A stretch of 64,000 nucleotides of DNA, from NCBI RefSeq assembly GCF_042646165.1, contig NZ_JBHRTC010000015.1. One strand, written 5' to 3'. Position 1 is the first letter of the stretch; the number at the start of each line of letters is the position of its first letter. Position numbers and translations under genes: made by a program. The notes beneath the pieces are model-generated. The model was not told the DNA's origin. It did no database searches and worked only from the letters and a program-made list of their open reading frames with translations. Shown here piece after piece: positions 34,138 through 43,170 of this stretch. The stretch is from Microbaculum marinum. GTDB lineage: Bacteria > Pseudomonadota > Alphaproteobacteria > Rhizobiales > Tepidamorphaceae.

Positions 34138-36066
34138 CTAAAGGTCTTCGTCCTCGTCGGTCACGTCGTCGGGCGAAGGCTCGATGCCGAAGGCCGGAGC
34201 CGCCGGTGCGGGCGGCAGCGCGGCCTCCTCGGCGACCGCGGTGGTGCGCACGTCGACGATCTCGGCGCCGGGAAAGGCGCCGAGCACCGCCGCCACGGTC
34301 GCATCGCGTCGCATGTCCTCGATGCGCGCGGACCGCTCCGCCTGCTCCTTCTCGCGAAGAGTGGGCGCCCCGTCGTCGCGGGAGACCGCGACCACCCAGC
34401 GCCGGTCCGTCCACTCGCTGAGCTTGCGCGACAGGTCGTGGACGAGATTGGCGGGGGCATGCTCGGTCAGCGCCAGCTCGATGCGGCCGGGTTCGAAGCG
34501 GACGATGCGCACGAACCGTTCCAGCGCCACCTGCAGGTTGATGTCGCGCTTCTCCTCGGCCAGGGCGACGACGGCCTCGAAGCTGCGCGGGTCGGGCTTC
34601 GGCGCCTCCGGCTGCCGGTCGGCTTCGGGAGCGGTGCCGGAGAGCGGCTGCGACCGCGCTGCGCTGGCGCTGCCGGCGTGCCCTGCGGCAGCGGTCGGGA
34701 CGAAGGCGGGGGGCGCCTCGCGGCGTTGTGCGGAGGCCGGGGAGGCTGCACCGGCGAACCCGCTTCCGGCGCCGGCGGGTGCGTTGCGGACGACGGGTGG
34801 CGCCGCGGCGGTCGCGCCAGCGGGGGCGCCCTCGTCGAGCTTGCGGATGACGTCTTCCGGGCTGGGCAGGGTGGCGGCATAGGCGAGCCGCACCAGCACC
34901 ATCTCGGCTGCCGCGAGCGGCCGCGGCGAGGTCTCGACCTCTGCGATGCCCTTCAGCAGGATCTGCCAGGCGCGGCTGAGCTCTGACACCGGGACCTTGC
35001 CGGCGAATTCCCGGCCGCGCTCGCGTTCGGCCTCGGAAAGAGAGGCGTCGTCGGCGGAGTCCGGGACGATGCGCAGCCGGGTCACCAGATGGACGAAGCC
35101 GGCGAGGTCGGTCAGCACCAGCTCGGGGGCGGCGCCTTCGGCGTATTGCGCGCCGAGTTCCTCGAGCGCGGCGGCGGCGTTTCCCGACATCACCTTCTCG
35201 AACAGGTCGACGACGCGGGCCCGGTCGGCAACGCCGAGCATGGCCCGGACCTCGCCGGTCATCACCTTGCCGCCGCCGTGTGCGATCGCCTGATCCAGCA
35301 GCGACAGGGAATCGCGTACCGAGCCCTCGCTGGCACGGGCGACCAGGCGCAGGGCCTCGTCCTCGACGTCGACGGATTCGGCCCGGGCGATACCGGCCAG
35401 GTGCCTGACCAGCAGGTCGGCGTCGACACGCCTCAGGTCGAAGCGCTGGCAGCGCGACAGAACGGTGATCGGAACCTTGCGTATCTCGGTGGTGGCGAAG
35501 ATGAACTTCACATGCTCGGGCGGCTCCTCCAGCGTCTTCAGCAGCCCGTTGAAGGCCGCCTTGGAGAGCATGTGCACCTCGTCGATGATGTAGATCTTGT
35601 AGCGCGCCTCGGCCGGGCGGTAGCGCACCGCCTCGATGATCTCGCGGATGTCGTCGATGCCGGTATGCGAGGCGGCGTCCATCTCGATCACGTCGACATG
35701 GCGCGATTCCAGGATCGACCGGCAGTGGCGGCCCTCTTCCGGCATGTCCAGGGTCGGCCCGGCCGCCTTTGCCTCGGGACCACCGTCCATCGGCTCGTAG
35801 TTCAGCGCCCGGGCGAGGATGCGCGCCGTCGTGGTCTTGCCGACCCCGCGCACGCCGGTCAGCATGTAGGCCTGGGCGATGCGGCCGGTGGCGAAGGCGT
35901 TCGACAGGGTGCGGACCATCGGCTCCTGGCCGATCAGGTCGTCGAAGCTGGAGGGACGGTACTTGCGGGCGAGCACGCGGTACCCGGCGGCGCGCTCCGC
36001 CCCCGAAGGGCCCCGGGAGGGGCCAGGGGCCGGGCCGGGCGAATCGTCCGGGCTGCGCTGGTCCAT
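34138..36066 (-). CDS. dnaX: DNA polymerase III subunit gamma/tau
   Basis: A 642-residue clamp-loader subunit. Walker A (GVRGVGKTTTARIL), the MDAASHTGIDDIRE segment, DEVHMLS (Walker B) and sensor 1 (FATTEIRKVPITVLSRCQRFDL) are present; domain III and a Pro/Ala-rich linker precede the tau C-terminal domain. It loads the sliding clamp and links polymerase to helicase. The Cys4 zinc module of the E. coli protein is reduced to one Cys (EGRHCRS), as in many alphaproteobacteria. The ATG at 36066 is chosen because an upstream ATG at 36162 would lie inside the SRP RNA gene. Confidence 0.96.
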   Translation of the reverse strand: MDQRSPDDSPGPAPGPSRGPSGAERAAGYRVLARKYRPSSFDDLIGQEPMVRTLSNAFATGRIAQAYMLTGVRGVGKTTTARILARALNYEPMDGGPEAKAAGPTLDMPEEGRHCRSILESRHVDVIEMDAASHTGIDDIREIIEAVRYRPAEARYKIYIIDEVHMLSKAAFNGLLKTLEEPPEHVKFIFATTEIRKVPITVLSRCQRFDLRRVDADLLVRHLAGIARAESVDVEDEALRLVARASEGSVRDSLSLLDQAIAHGGGKVMTGEVRAMLGVADRARVVDLFEKVMSGNAAAALEELGAQYAEGAAPELVLTDLAGFVHLVTRLRIVPDSADDASLSEAERERGREFAGKVPVSELSRAWQILLKGIAEVETSPRPLAAAEMVLVRLAYAATLPSPEDVIRKLDEGAPAGATAAAPPVVRNAPAGAGSGFAGAASPASAQRREAPPAFVPTAAAGHAGSASAARSQPLSGTAPEADRQPEAPKPDPRSFEAVVALAEEKRDINLQVALERFVRIVRFEPGRIELALTEHAPANLVHDLSRKLSEWTDRRWVVAVSRDDGAPTLREKEQAERSARIEDMRRDATVAAVLGAFPGAEIVDVRTTAVAEEAALPPAPAAPAFGIEPSPDDVTDEDEDL

Positions 36067-36145
36067 CGGATGTCCCTGCTCGCGCCGGAGCGCTGCGCCC
36101 GGCGGCGCCGGCCCTCTCCGGGGCCGGTGTTCGATCGGATTAGGC

Positions 36146-36241
36146 GGGAGGCTGGACGACAACCCGAACCAGAACTCGTTGGGGCTGCTTCCTTCCGGAC
36201 CTGACCCGGTTGGCGAGCGGCTCGTCCGCCGCCAACCTCCC
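36146..36241 (-). ncRNA. ffs: Bacterial small SRP RNA (4.5S)
   Basis: The minus strand holds the invariant SRP core GGGTCAGGTCCGGAAGGAAG (GGAA tetraloop and asymmetric loop). The ends pair as GGGAGGTTGG with CCAGCCTCCC, giving about 96 bases. It binds Ffh to target membrane proteins. It lies just upstream of dnaX, a common order in alphaproteobacteria. Confidence 0.95.
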
Positions 36242-36434
36242 TGAGGCGACTATATCAGACTTACCCGCGCCCGGCGCAACCCCGCGACGGTCGTCCCGGC
36301 GATTGTCCAGAGGAAACGCTCCGCCGCATGCCGGTGGGGCATGCCGGTGGGGCATGCCGGAGCGCCGGCCCTGTCCGCGCCTGCCGTTGCGCTGTATCAT
36401 CGCCGCAAAGACAATGCGCAACGGGACGCGACGG

Positions 36435-36857
36435 ATGACCGCCAGGTTCAAACTGAATTCCAGCCTCGCGGCGGACACCGCGTTCGTCGCGGCGCTGGAC
36501 CTCTGCGAGGTTCGGCTGATGAACGATGCCAACTACCCCTGGCTCGTCCTGGTGCCGCGGCTCGCCGATGCGATCGAGATCGCCGACCTGGAAGCCGACG
36601 TCCGCCACCTGCTGATCGACGAGGTGGCGCGGGCCGGCGACGTGCTGCGCGACGTGACGGACGCCGAGAAGCTCAACGTCGCGGCCCTCGGCAACCATGT
36701 CGCCCAGTTGCACGTGCACGTGATCGCGCGCTTCCGCGAGGATGCGGCCTGGCCCGAACCGGTCTGGGGTGCGGTGCCGCGCCTGGCCTACCGGTCGGAA
36801 GACCGCATGGAACTCATCGACAGGTTGGCCGACAAGCTGGCCGAGGGGTCCGGCTGA
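36435..36857 (+). CDS. HIT-family protein
   Basis: A 140-residue nucleotide-binding protein. The histidine triad (QLHVHVIAR) lies near residue 97; here the first His of the triad is preceded by GNHVAQ. The DANYPWLVLVPR segment matches bacterial HIT proteins. These hydrolyse or transfer nucleotides. The start at 36435 is a guess between two close ATGs (36414, 36435). It is divergent from ffs and 77 bases upstream of nudC. Confidence 0.88.
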   Translation: MTARFKLNSSLAADTAFVAALDLCEVRLMNDANYPWLVLVPRLADAIEIADLEADVRHLLIDEVARAGDVLRDVTDAEKLNVAALGNHVAQLHVHVIARFREDAAWPEPVWGAVPRLAYRSEDRMELIDRLADKLAEGSG

Positions 36858-36934
36858 CCGGCCCCGGTTGCCGCCGTCCGCTCACTGTGCGACGGTCCGC
36901 CGCAGACATTTCGGGGCCAGCATCAGGAAATCCA

Positions 36935-37882
36935 ATGAACGAGCGAAGCCGCCGCACCGGCTACAGCCTGAGCCTGCTCGACCGCGCGGCCGAGCGGCGA
37001 GTCGATGCCGAGTGGCTCGATGCCGTGCGCGCCGAGGCGCGCTATCTGCTGTTTGCCGGCGACCGGCCGCTGTTCCGCGTCGGCGCCGATGGCGGCAGCG
37101 ATCCCGTCTTCGAGGCGAGCGCCGCCGACCGGATGCAGGCCGACTACGACCGCGCGATCTTCCTCGGGCTGGATGGCGACACGGCGATGTTCGCCGCCCC
37201 CGTCACCTACGCGACGGCGGAGGAGCAGCCCGGAGAATCGTTCATGGGCGACCCCGCGCTGAAGGCGATCGACGTGCGCTCGATCGCAGTCCAGGGCATC
37301 GTCACGCCGGCCATGCTGGGGCCCATCGCGCAGGCCAAGAGCATGCTCGACTGGCACGCGCGGCACGGCTTCTGCGCGCGCTGCGGCGCCGCGACGTTAA
37401 TGGCGGAAGCAGGCTATCGGCGCGACTGCGCCGGTTGCGGGGCGCACCACTTTCCGCGCACCGATCCCGTCGTCATCATGCTGGTGATCTCCGGCGACGA
37501 CGTGCTGCTCGCCCGCAGCCCCCGCTTCCTGCCCAACATGTTCTCGGCGCTGGCCGGCTTCGTCGAGCCCGGCGAGACGATCGAGGACGCGGTCCGCCGC
37601 GAGGTCAAGGAGGAGGCCGGCATCCCGGCCCTGCGCATCGGCTACCATTCGAGCCAGCCCTGGCCGTTCCCCGCCTCGCTGATGATCGGCTGCTTCGCCG
37701 AGGCCGGCGGCCGCGAACTGGTGCTCGATCCGACCGAACTGGAGGCGGGCCGCTGGTTCTCGCGCGGCGAGGTCGTGCAGATCCTCGCCGGCGAGCACCC
37801 CGACGGCGTCGCCGCGCCGCCGCAGATGGCGATCGCCCACCAGCTGCTCAGGAGCTTCGTCGAGGGCGAGGCGATCCTGTAG
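36935..37882 (+). CDS. nudC: NAD+ diphosphatase / decapping Nudix hydrolase
   Basis: A 315-residue Nudix enzyme that cleaves NADH and removes NAD caps from RNA. A zinc ribbon (CARC ... CAGC) is followed by the Nudix box GETIEDAVRREVKEEAG and the NudC signature SQPWPFPAS. The N-terminal domain is the usual NADH-pyrophosphatase one. AGGAA lies upstream of the ATG. Confidence 0.96.
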   Translation: MNERSRRTGYSLSLLDRAAERRVDAEWLDAVRAEARYLLFAGDRPLFRVGADGGSDPVFEASAADRMQADYDRAIFLGLDGDTAMFAAPVTYATAEEQPGESFMGDPALKAIDVRSIAVQGIVTPAMLGPIAQAKSMLDWHARHGFCARCGAATLMAEAGYRRDCAGCGAHHFPRTDPVVIMLVISGDDVLLARSPRFLPNMFSALAGFVEPGETIEDAVRREVKEEAGIPALRIGYHSSQPWPFPASLMIGCFAEAGGRELVLDPTELEAGRWFSRGEVVQILAGEHPDGVAAPPQMAIAHQLLRSFVEGEAIL

Positions 37883-37940
37883 GACGGGGAGACCGGCGTA
37901 GCGGCCCGATTCCCTCCGGACATTCGCTATGCGCCCGGTC

Positions 37941-37997
37941 GCAGCGCCTGCGCCTCTTGCGATCCCGGACAGCCGCGTTGCGGCTTCCGGGATGACG
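37941..37997. repeat. Partial copy of a 95-base interspersed repeat
   Basis: The right half (GATCCCGGACAGCCGCGTTG...GGGATGACG) matches the right halves of the repeats at 38353-38447 and 38538-38631. It lies just before the GIY-YIG gene. Confidence 0.8.
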
Positions 37998-38041
37998 TGG
38001 GAGAAATACTCCGACTCTGGACGAAGGACCGGGGCGCAGCC

Positions 38042-38329
38042 GTGGCGGGCTATGTGTACATCGTTACCAACCAGCGGTACGGGACGCTGTATGTGGGCGT
38101 GACGAACGACATAGCCCGGCGCGCCCACGAGCACCGCCACGGAATGGTCGGCGAATTTTCTCGAAGGTACCGGACGGCGCGGCTGGTCTGGTACGAAGTC
38201 CATTCAACGATGCCGTTGGCAATCGAACGCGAAAAGCGCCTGAAGCGTTGGAAGCGCCGTTGGAAGTTCGACCTGATCGAGGCGATGAATCCGGATTGGA
38301 ACGATCTCTTCGACGAACTGAATCGCTAG
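38042..38329 (+). CDS. GIY-YIG nuclease-family protein
   Basis: A 95-residue single-domain protein. GYVYIVTN and LYVGVTNDIARRAHEHR provide the GIY-YIG signature with the catalytic Arg; LVWYE and AIEREKRLKRWKRRWK complete the small-nuclease (UPF0213-like) pattern. The GTG at 38042 is used because family members begin MxGYVYI. It is flanked on both sides by copies of the same interspersed repeat. A true in vivo substrate is not known for these stand-alone proteins. Confidence 0.9.
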   Translation: MAGYVYIVTNQRYGTLYVGVTNDIARRAHEHRHGMVGEFSRRYRTARLVWYEVHSTMPLAIEREKRLKRWKRRWKFDLIEAMNPDWNDLFDELNR

Positions 38330-38352
38330 TTTGGGAAGAGCCCTCGATTCAA

Positions 38353-38447
38353 CGTCATCCCGGCCGCAGAGCCGGGATCGCCAAAGGGTTGCAGCATCTG
38401 CGCTTGTGGCGATCCCGGATAGCCGCGTTGCGGCTTCCGGGATGACG
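38353..38447. repeat. 95-base interspersed palindromic repeat, copy 1
   Basis: Begins CGTCATCCCGGCCGC and ends TTCCGGGATGACG, a long imperfect inverted repeat. Copy 2 lies 185 bases further right with only a few differences, and a half copy lies at 37941-37997. Confidence 0.88.
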
Positions 38448-38537
38448 TAGGGTGGGAAACGTTCGACCGGATGCTCGCTCCACGAAGGGGGCGCGTCGCC
38501 ACGTGCCGGTTGTCGGTTTCCACTCCACTTCTTCCCA

Positions 38538-38631
38538 CGTCATCCCGGCCGCGGAGCCGGGATCGCCAAGGGTTGCAGCATCTGCGCTTGTGGCGATCCC
38601 GGACAGCCGCGTTGCGGCTTCCGGGATGACG
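38538..38631. repeat. 95-base interspersed palindromic repeat, copy 2
   Basis: Nearly identical to 38353-38447, with a one-base deletion (CCAAGGG for CCAAAGGG) and two or three substitutions. It lies just past the end of pheA and could act as a transcript-end structure for that gene. The interval 38330-38644 holds these copies and no gene. Confidence 0.88.
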
Positions 38632-38644
38632 TGAGCGGGGGACC

Positions 38645-39520
38645 CTACTTGCCGTCCGCCCGCGGCTCCTTGATGCGCTCGCGGAAGGGGCTGGCGCGGT
38701 AGACGCCGAGGATACGGAACTCGCGGGTGAAGAAGTCGAGCTCCTCGAAGGCGAGCTTCAGGTTCGGGTCGTCGGGATGGCCCTCGACGTCGGCAAAGAA
38801 CTGGGTGGCGAAGAACTCGCCCTCGAGCTGGTAGGATTCCAGCTTGGTCATGTTGACGCCGTTGGTGGCGAAGCCGCCCATCGCCTTGTAGAGCGCCGCC
38901 GGGACGTTGCGCACCCGGAACAGGAACGTGGTGATGACGGGCCCGATACCGCGCGCAGCCCAGGCCTTTTCCTTCGACAGGACGACAAATCGGGTCGTGT
39001 TGTGGTCCTCGTCCTCGATTTCGGAGGCGAGCACCTCGAGGCCGTAGATCTCGGCGGCGAGCCGCGAGGCGATGGCCGCCTTTGTCGGGTCGCCAGCTTC
39101 CGACACCATTCGCGCAGCGCCTGCGGTGTCGGCATGCACCTCCGCCGTCAGCCCGAACCTGCGGATCGCCTTGCGGCACTGGCCGAGCGCCATGACGTGG
39201 CTGTGGACGGTGCGGACGCTCTCGAGGGTGGCGCCAGGTACGGCGACCAGCGAATGATGGATCGGCAGGAAGTACTCGCCGATGATGTGCAGGTCCGACG
39301 TCGGCATCAGGTGGTGGATGTCGGCGACGCGGCCGGCCACCGAGTTCTCGATCGGGATCATGCCAAGCGCGGCGCTGCCGTCGGCGATCGCCTGGAAGGC
39401 GTCCTCGAAGGTGGCGCAGGCGACAGCCTCGTAGTCCGGGTAGACGTCGCTGCAGGCCATGTGGGAATTGGCGCCGGGCTCGCCCTGGAACACGATCCGG
39501 CGCGGCCGTGTCGTCATCAT
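38645..39520 (-). CDS. pheA: Prephenate dehydratase
   Basis: A 291-residue enzyme that turns prephenate into phenylpyruvate for phenylalanine synthesis. The catalytic TRF motif is in NTTRFVVLS; IPIENSVAGRV and FQGEPGANS mark the domain. A C-terminal ACT domain with the ESYQLEGEFF segment would bind phenylalanine for feedback control. It has no chorismate mutase part. It lies 27 bases downstream of kdsB on the same strand. Confidence 0.95.
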   Translation of the reverse strand: MMTTRPRRIVFQGEPGANSHMACSDVYPDYEAVACATFEDAFQAIADGSAALGMIPIENSVAGRVADIHHLMPTSDLHIIGEYFLPIHHSLVAVPGATLESVRTVHSHVMALGQCRKAIRRFGLTAEVHADTAGAARMVSEAGDPTKAAIASRLAAEIYGLEVLASEIEDEDHNTTRFVVLSKEKAWAARGIGPVITTFLFRVRNVPAALYKAMGGFATNGVNMTKLESYQLEGEFFATQFFADVEGHPDDPNLKLAFEELDFFTREFRILGVYRASPFRERIKEPRADGK

Positions 39521-39547
39521 GTCGTCGATCCTGTACGGGGAACGCCG

Positions 39548-40276
39548 CTAGCCGCCGAACCGGCGGCGGGCCTGCTCAAGGTCGGCGGGAGTATCGACAC
39601 CGACCGGAACCGTGTCAACGAGGCCGATGTCGATGCGCATGCCGGCCTCGAGCGCGCGAAGCTGTTCCAGACGTTCGCGTTTTTCCAGCGGCGAGGGGGG
39701 CAGCTTAACGAAGCGGGTCAGGGCGCTGCGCCGCCAAGCGTAAAGGCCGATGTGATGATAGACGGGTCCCTCGCCCCAGGGGGCGGTGGCGCGGGTGAAG
39801 TAAAGCGCCCGCAGCCGGTTGGGGGCGACAGGGCTGCCGACGGCCTTCACGACGTTCGGGTCGTCGCGCTCGCCTGCCTCGACGATCTCGGCGGCAAGCG
39901 TCGCGATGTCGACGTCCTCGTCGGAGAGCAGGTCGTGGGCGAGGCGGATCGCCGCAGGGTCGAGATCCGGCAGGTCGCCCTGCACGTTGACGGCGACGTC
40001 GACCTTGCCCTGCGGGTCGATGGTCCGCAGCGCCTCGTCGATGCGGTCCGACCCCGAGGGGTGATCCGGGCGGGTCATGACGGCCTCGCCGCCTGCTGCG
40101 GCGATGGCCTGCGCGATGCCGGCGCTGTCGGTCGCCACGATCACCGGTCCGACATCGGCCTCGCGGGCGCGCTCGTAGACCCTGACGATCATCGGCTTGC
40201 CGGCGATGTCGGCCAATGGCTTGCCCGGCAGCCTCGTCGAGGCCATGCGGGCGGGAATGAGCACGAGCGCCGTCAT
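39548..40276 (-). CDS. kdsB: 3-deoxy-manno-octulosonate cytidylyltransferase
   Basis: A 242-residue enzyme that makes CMP-Kdo for lipopolysaccharide. The nucleotide motif IPARMASTRLPGKPL and VNVQGDLPDLDP are present; GLYAWRRSALTRF follows. GGAGAGG lies ahead of the ATG at 40276. The kdsB-pheA pair is conserved in alphaproteobacteria. It is divergent from the cytochrome c gene. Confidence 0.96.
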   Translation of the reverse strand: MTALVLIPARMASTRLPGKPLADIAGKPMIVRVYERAREADVGPVIVATDSAGIAQAIAAAGGEAVMTRPDHPSGSDRIDEALRTIDPQGKVDVAVNVQGDLPDLDPAAIRLAHDLLSDEDVDIATLAAEIVEAGERDDPNVVKAVGSPVAPNRLRALYFTRATAPWGEGPVYHHIGLYAWRRSALTRFVKLPPSPLEKRERLEQLRALEAGMRIDIGLVDTVPVGVDTPADLEQARRRFGG

Positions 40277-40435
40277 CGAAAGCCTCTCCAGAACCGGCCA
40301 AGTCCGGGGTGCGTCCTTTATACGTGTTGCCTTTTCCGGGCAATTGCGAGTATCAGTTCCGCACCTTTCCGAACGGTGCGGACTGGCTGATCGGGCGGCG
40401 CCGTTCATTGACAATCGACCTGGAGTACGGAGCGC

Positions 40436-41068
40436 ATGGACAGCTTCGAATTCAACAAGTTCGCGGGCGCGATACTGTTCACCCTCCTGGTGACGCTGGG
40501 CGTCGGGATCCTCGCCGAGGAACTCTTCACCCCGCACGAGCCCGAACAGCCCGGCTACGAGGTTGCCGTGGCCGAGGAAGGCGCGCCCGGGGAGGCGGAG
40601 GCCGAGAGCGAGGAGGTCGTCGACCTGCCCACGCTTCTCGCGTCGGCCGACATCACGGCCGGCGAAGCGGTCACCAAGAAGTGCCAGGCGTGCCATACCT
40701 TCGAAGAGGGCGGAGCGAACAAGGTCGGTCCGCATCTTTGGGATGTCGTCGGCCGGACGATCGCCTCGGTGCCGGATTTCGCCTATTCGGACGCCATGAA
40801 GGAGCACGTCAATGCCGAAGGCTCCGACTGGACCTACGAAAACCTGAGCCACTTCCTGGCCAATCCGAAACAGTTCATGCCCGGCACGAAGATGGCTTTC
40901 GCCGGCCTGCGCAAGCCGGAGGAGCGGGCAAACCTCTTGGCCTATCTCCAGACCCTGTCGAGCGATCCGCAGCCATTCCCGACCGCCGAGGTCGTGCCGC
41001 CCGAGCAAGAGGGCGGCGAGGCGAACGACGGCGGCGATGCGAACGCAGAGCCGCAGCAGACCAACTGA
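40436..41068 (+). CDS. Membrane-anchored cytochrome c (CycM-like)
   Basis: A 210-residue protein with an uncleaved N-terminal membrane helix (about residues 9-27), an acidic Glu/Ala-rich linker and a class I cytochrome c domain. The heme site is CQACH (about residue 83) and the axial Met is in MPGTKMAF. The tail is acidic (GGEANDGGDANAEP). Such cytochromes carry electrons from the bc1 complex to oxidases in rhizobia. A strong terminator follows it. Confidence 0.93.
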   Translation: MDSFEFNKFAGAILFTLLVTLGVGILAEELFTPHEPEQPGYEVAVAEEGAPGEAEAESEEVVDLPTLLASADITAGEAVTKKCQACHTFEEGGANKVGPHLWDVVGRTIASVPDFAYSDAMKEHVNAEGSDWTYENLSHFLANPKQFMPGTKMAFAGLRKPEERANLLAYLQTLSSDPQPFPTAEVVPPEQEGGEANDGGDANAEPQQTN

Positions 41069-41122
41069 TCGTGCTGCCGGCCGGAAATGGCCCGAGCGCC
41101 AGCCGTGAAGTCTGGACCAACA

Positions 41123-41156
41123 ACGCCCGCCGCGGTACCGCTGGCGGGCGTTTTTG
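41123..41156 (+). terminator. Rho-independent terminator after the cytochrome c gene
   Basis: A perfect 9-base stem (ACGCCCGCC / GGCGGGCGT, loop 11) is followed by TTTT (TTTTTGC including the last stem T). It lies 55 bases after the cytochrome stop and separates it from the Yej operon. Confidence 0.88.
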
Positions 41157-41267
41157 CATCCGCGCGCCAAACTTTGACCGAATTAAATTTACGTCATGAA
41201 CGGTGCGCAGGGCCGGAAACGGTCTAGATTAGCCGGAACGAGCGAACCAGAGAGGGGCAAGAGAGCG

Positions 41268-43163
41268 ATGCGGATTCCGATCCGGCGGATAGCCATGGCC
41301 GTTGCCGTGGCGGTGGCTGCGGCGCCGTTCGCAGCGACCGTGGAGGCCCAGGATCAGACCGGGAACCAGATCCGGAGCGAGCCGGAGGCCGACGGTGGCA
41401 ACTGGCGACACGGCGCGTCCCTGTTCGGGGATCTGAAGTACCCCGCCGGTTTCACCCATTTCGACTACGCAAACCCCGACGCGCCTAAGGGCGGCACCTT
41501 CCGCCAGTCGGCGATCGGCACCTTCGACACCCTCAACCCCTTCAACATCAAGGGCGCGCCGGCCGCCGGGTCCGGGCTGGTCTACGAATCGCTGATGACG
41601 AACTCGCTCGACGAGCCGAGTTCGGAATACGGCCTCATCGCCGAATCGATGAAGTACCCGGACGACTTTTCCTCGGTGACCTTCCGGCTGCGGCCCGAGG
41701 CGCGCTGGCACGACGGCGAGCCGATCACCGTCGAGGACGTGATCTGGAGCCTGGAGACGCTGAAGAAGAGCCATCCCCAGTACAACTACTACTACCACAA
41801 CGTGGTGAGCGCGGAGAAGACCGGCGAGCGTGAGGTCACGTTCACCTTCGACCAGTCGGGCAACCGCGAGCTTCCGCAGATCACCGGCCAGCTCTTCGTA
41901 CTGCCCAAGCACTACTGGGAAGGCGAGGACGCGAACGGCAATCCGCGCGATTTCAGCGGCTCTACACTGGAGCCGCCGCTGGCGTCCGGGCCGTACCGGA
42001 TCAAGAGCGTGCAGCCCGGACGGTCGATCTCCTACGAGCGCGTCCCGGACTACTGGGGCGCGGACCTGCCGGTCAACGTCGGGCAGAACAACTTCGACGA
42101 GATCCGTTACGAGTATTATCGCGACATGACGATCGCGCTGGAAGCGTTCAAGGCGGACCAGTTCGACCTGCGCGCGGAAAACAGCGCCAAGCGCTGGGCA
42201 ACCGGCTACGACTTCCCCGCCGTGCAGCGCGGCGACGTGGTGCTGCAGGAGTTCCTGACCAAGAATGCGGAGCCCATGCAGGGGTTCATCTTCAACCTGC
42301 GCCGGCAGAAATTCCAGGATCCGCGGGTCCGGCAGGCGTTCAACTACGCGTTCGACTTCGAATGGCTGAACGCGAACATCTTCTACGGCCAGTACAAGCG
42401 TACCGGCAGCTTCTTCGAGAATTCGGAACTTGCGGCGAAAGGCCTTCCCGAGGGCAAGGAACTGGAGTTCCTGGAGAAGGTGCGCGACGAGGTCCCCCCG
42501 GAGGTGTTCACGACCGAATTCGAGAACCCGGTCGGCGGCGACACGCGCGCGGCGCGCACCAACCTGCGCGAGGCGGCGGGACTGCTCAAGGACGCCGGCT
42601 GGGAAGTGAGGAACGGCGTCCTGGTCAACGGCCAGACCGGCGAACCCTTCACGGTCGAGTTCCTGAACGATCAGCCCGATTCCGAGAGGATCCTGTCACC
42701 CTACATCCAGAGCCTGCAGCGGCTCGGCATAAAGGCCACGATCCGAACGGTGGATACCTCGCAGTATCAGAACCGGATGGACAATTTCGACTTCGACATG
42801 ACGACCGACATGTTCGCCCAGTCGTTGTCGCCGGGCAATGAACAGCGCGACTACTGGGGCTCGGCGGCGGCCGACGCTCCGGCCAGCCGCAACACGATCG
42901 GAATCAAGAACCCCGCCGTCGACAAGCTGATCGACGAGATCATCTATGCCGAGGATCGCGAGACGCTGGTCGCGGCAACGCGAGCCCTCGATCGGGTGCT
43001 TCTGTGGAACCACTATCTGGTGCCGCAATTCTACACCCCGGTCATCAGAACGGCGCGGTGGGACAGGTTCGGGCTTCCCGAGGTGCTGCCCGACTACGGG
43101 CTCTCGACTTCGACATGGTGGTGGGACGCGGAAAAGGCGGCCGCCATCAAGAATGGTTCCTAG
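41268..43163 (+). CDS. Peptide-type substrate-binding protein, first copy (YejA-like)
   Basis: A 631-residue periplasmic protein of solute-binding family 5. A Sec signal peptide is visible (RRIAMAVAVAVAAAPFAATVEA). The family strings RPEARWHDGEPITVEDV and ASGPYRIKSVQPGRSI follow. It would deliver oligopeptides, such as microcin C-like peptides, to the YejBEF importer. The ATG at 41268 is taken because it begins the signal. It is the first gene of the operon. Confidence 0.93.
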   Translation: MRIPIRRIAMAVAVAVAAAPFAATVEAQDQTGNQIRSEPEADGGNWRHGASLFGDLKYPAGFTHFDYANPDAPKGGTFRQSAIGTFDTLNPFNIKGAPAAGSGLVYESLMTNSLDEPSSEYGLIAESMKYPDDFSSVTFRLRPEARWHDGEPITVEDVIWSLETLKKSHPQYNYYYHNVVSAEKTGEREVTFTFDQSGNRELPQITGQLFVLPKHYWEGEDANGNPRDFSGSTLEPPLASGPYRIKSVQPGRSISYERVPDYWGADLPVNVGQNNFDEIRYEYYRDMTIALEAFKADQFDLRAENSAKRWATGYDFPAVQRGDVVLQEFLTKNAEPMQGFIFNLRRQKFQDPRVRQAFNYAFDFEWLNANIFYGQYKRTGSFFENSELAAKGLPEGKELEFLEKVRDEVPPEVFTTEFENPVGGDTRAARTNLREAAGLLKDAGWEVRNGVLVNGQTGEPFTVEFLNDQPDSERILSPYIQSLQRLGIKATIRTVDTSQYQNRMDNFDFDMTTDMFAQSLSPGNEQRDYWGSAAADAPASRNTIGIKNPAVDKLIDEIIYAEDRETLVAATRALDRVLLWNHYLVPQFYTPVIRTARWDRFGLPEVLPDYGLSTSTWWWDAEKAAAIKNGS

Positions 43164-43170
43164 GGCCGCC

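Noticed and set aside
38353..38631. CRISPR-like array from two near-identical repeats
   Set aside because: Only two and a half copies, each about 95 bases and internally palindromic, with unequal spacing; no cas genes are present. It fits an interspersed repeat family.
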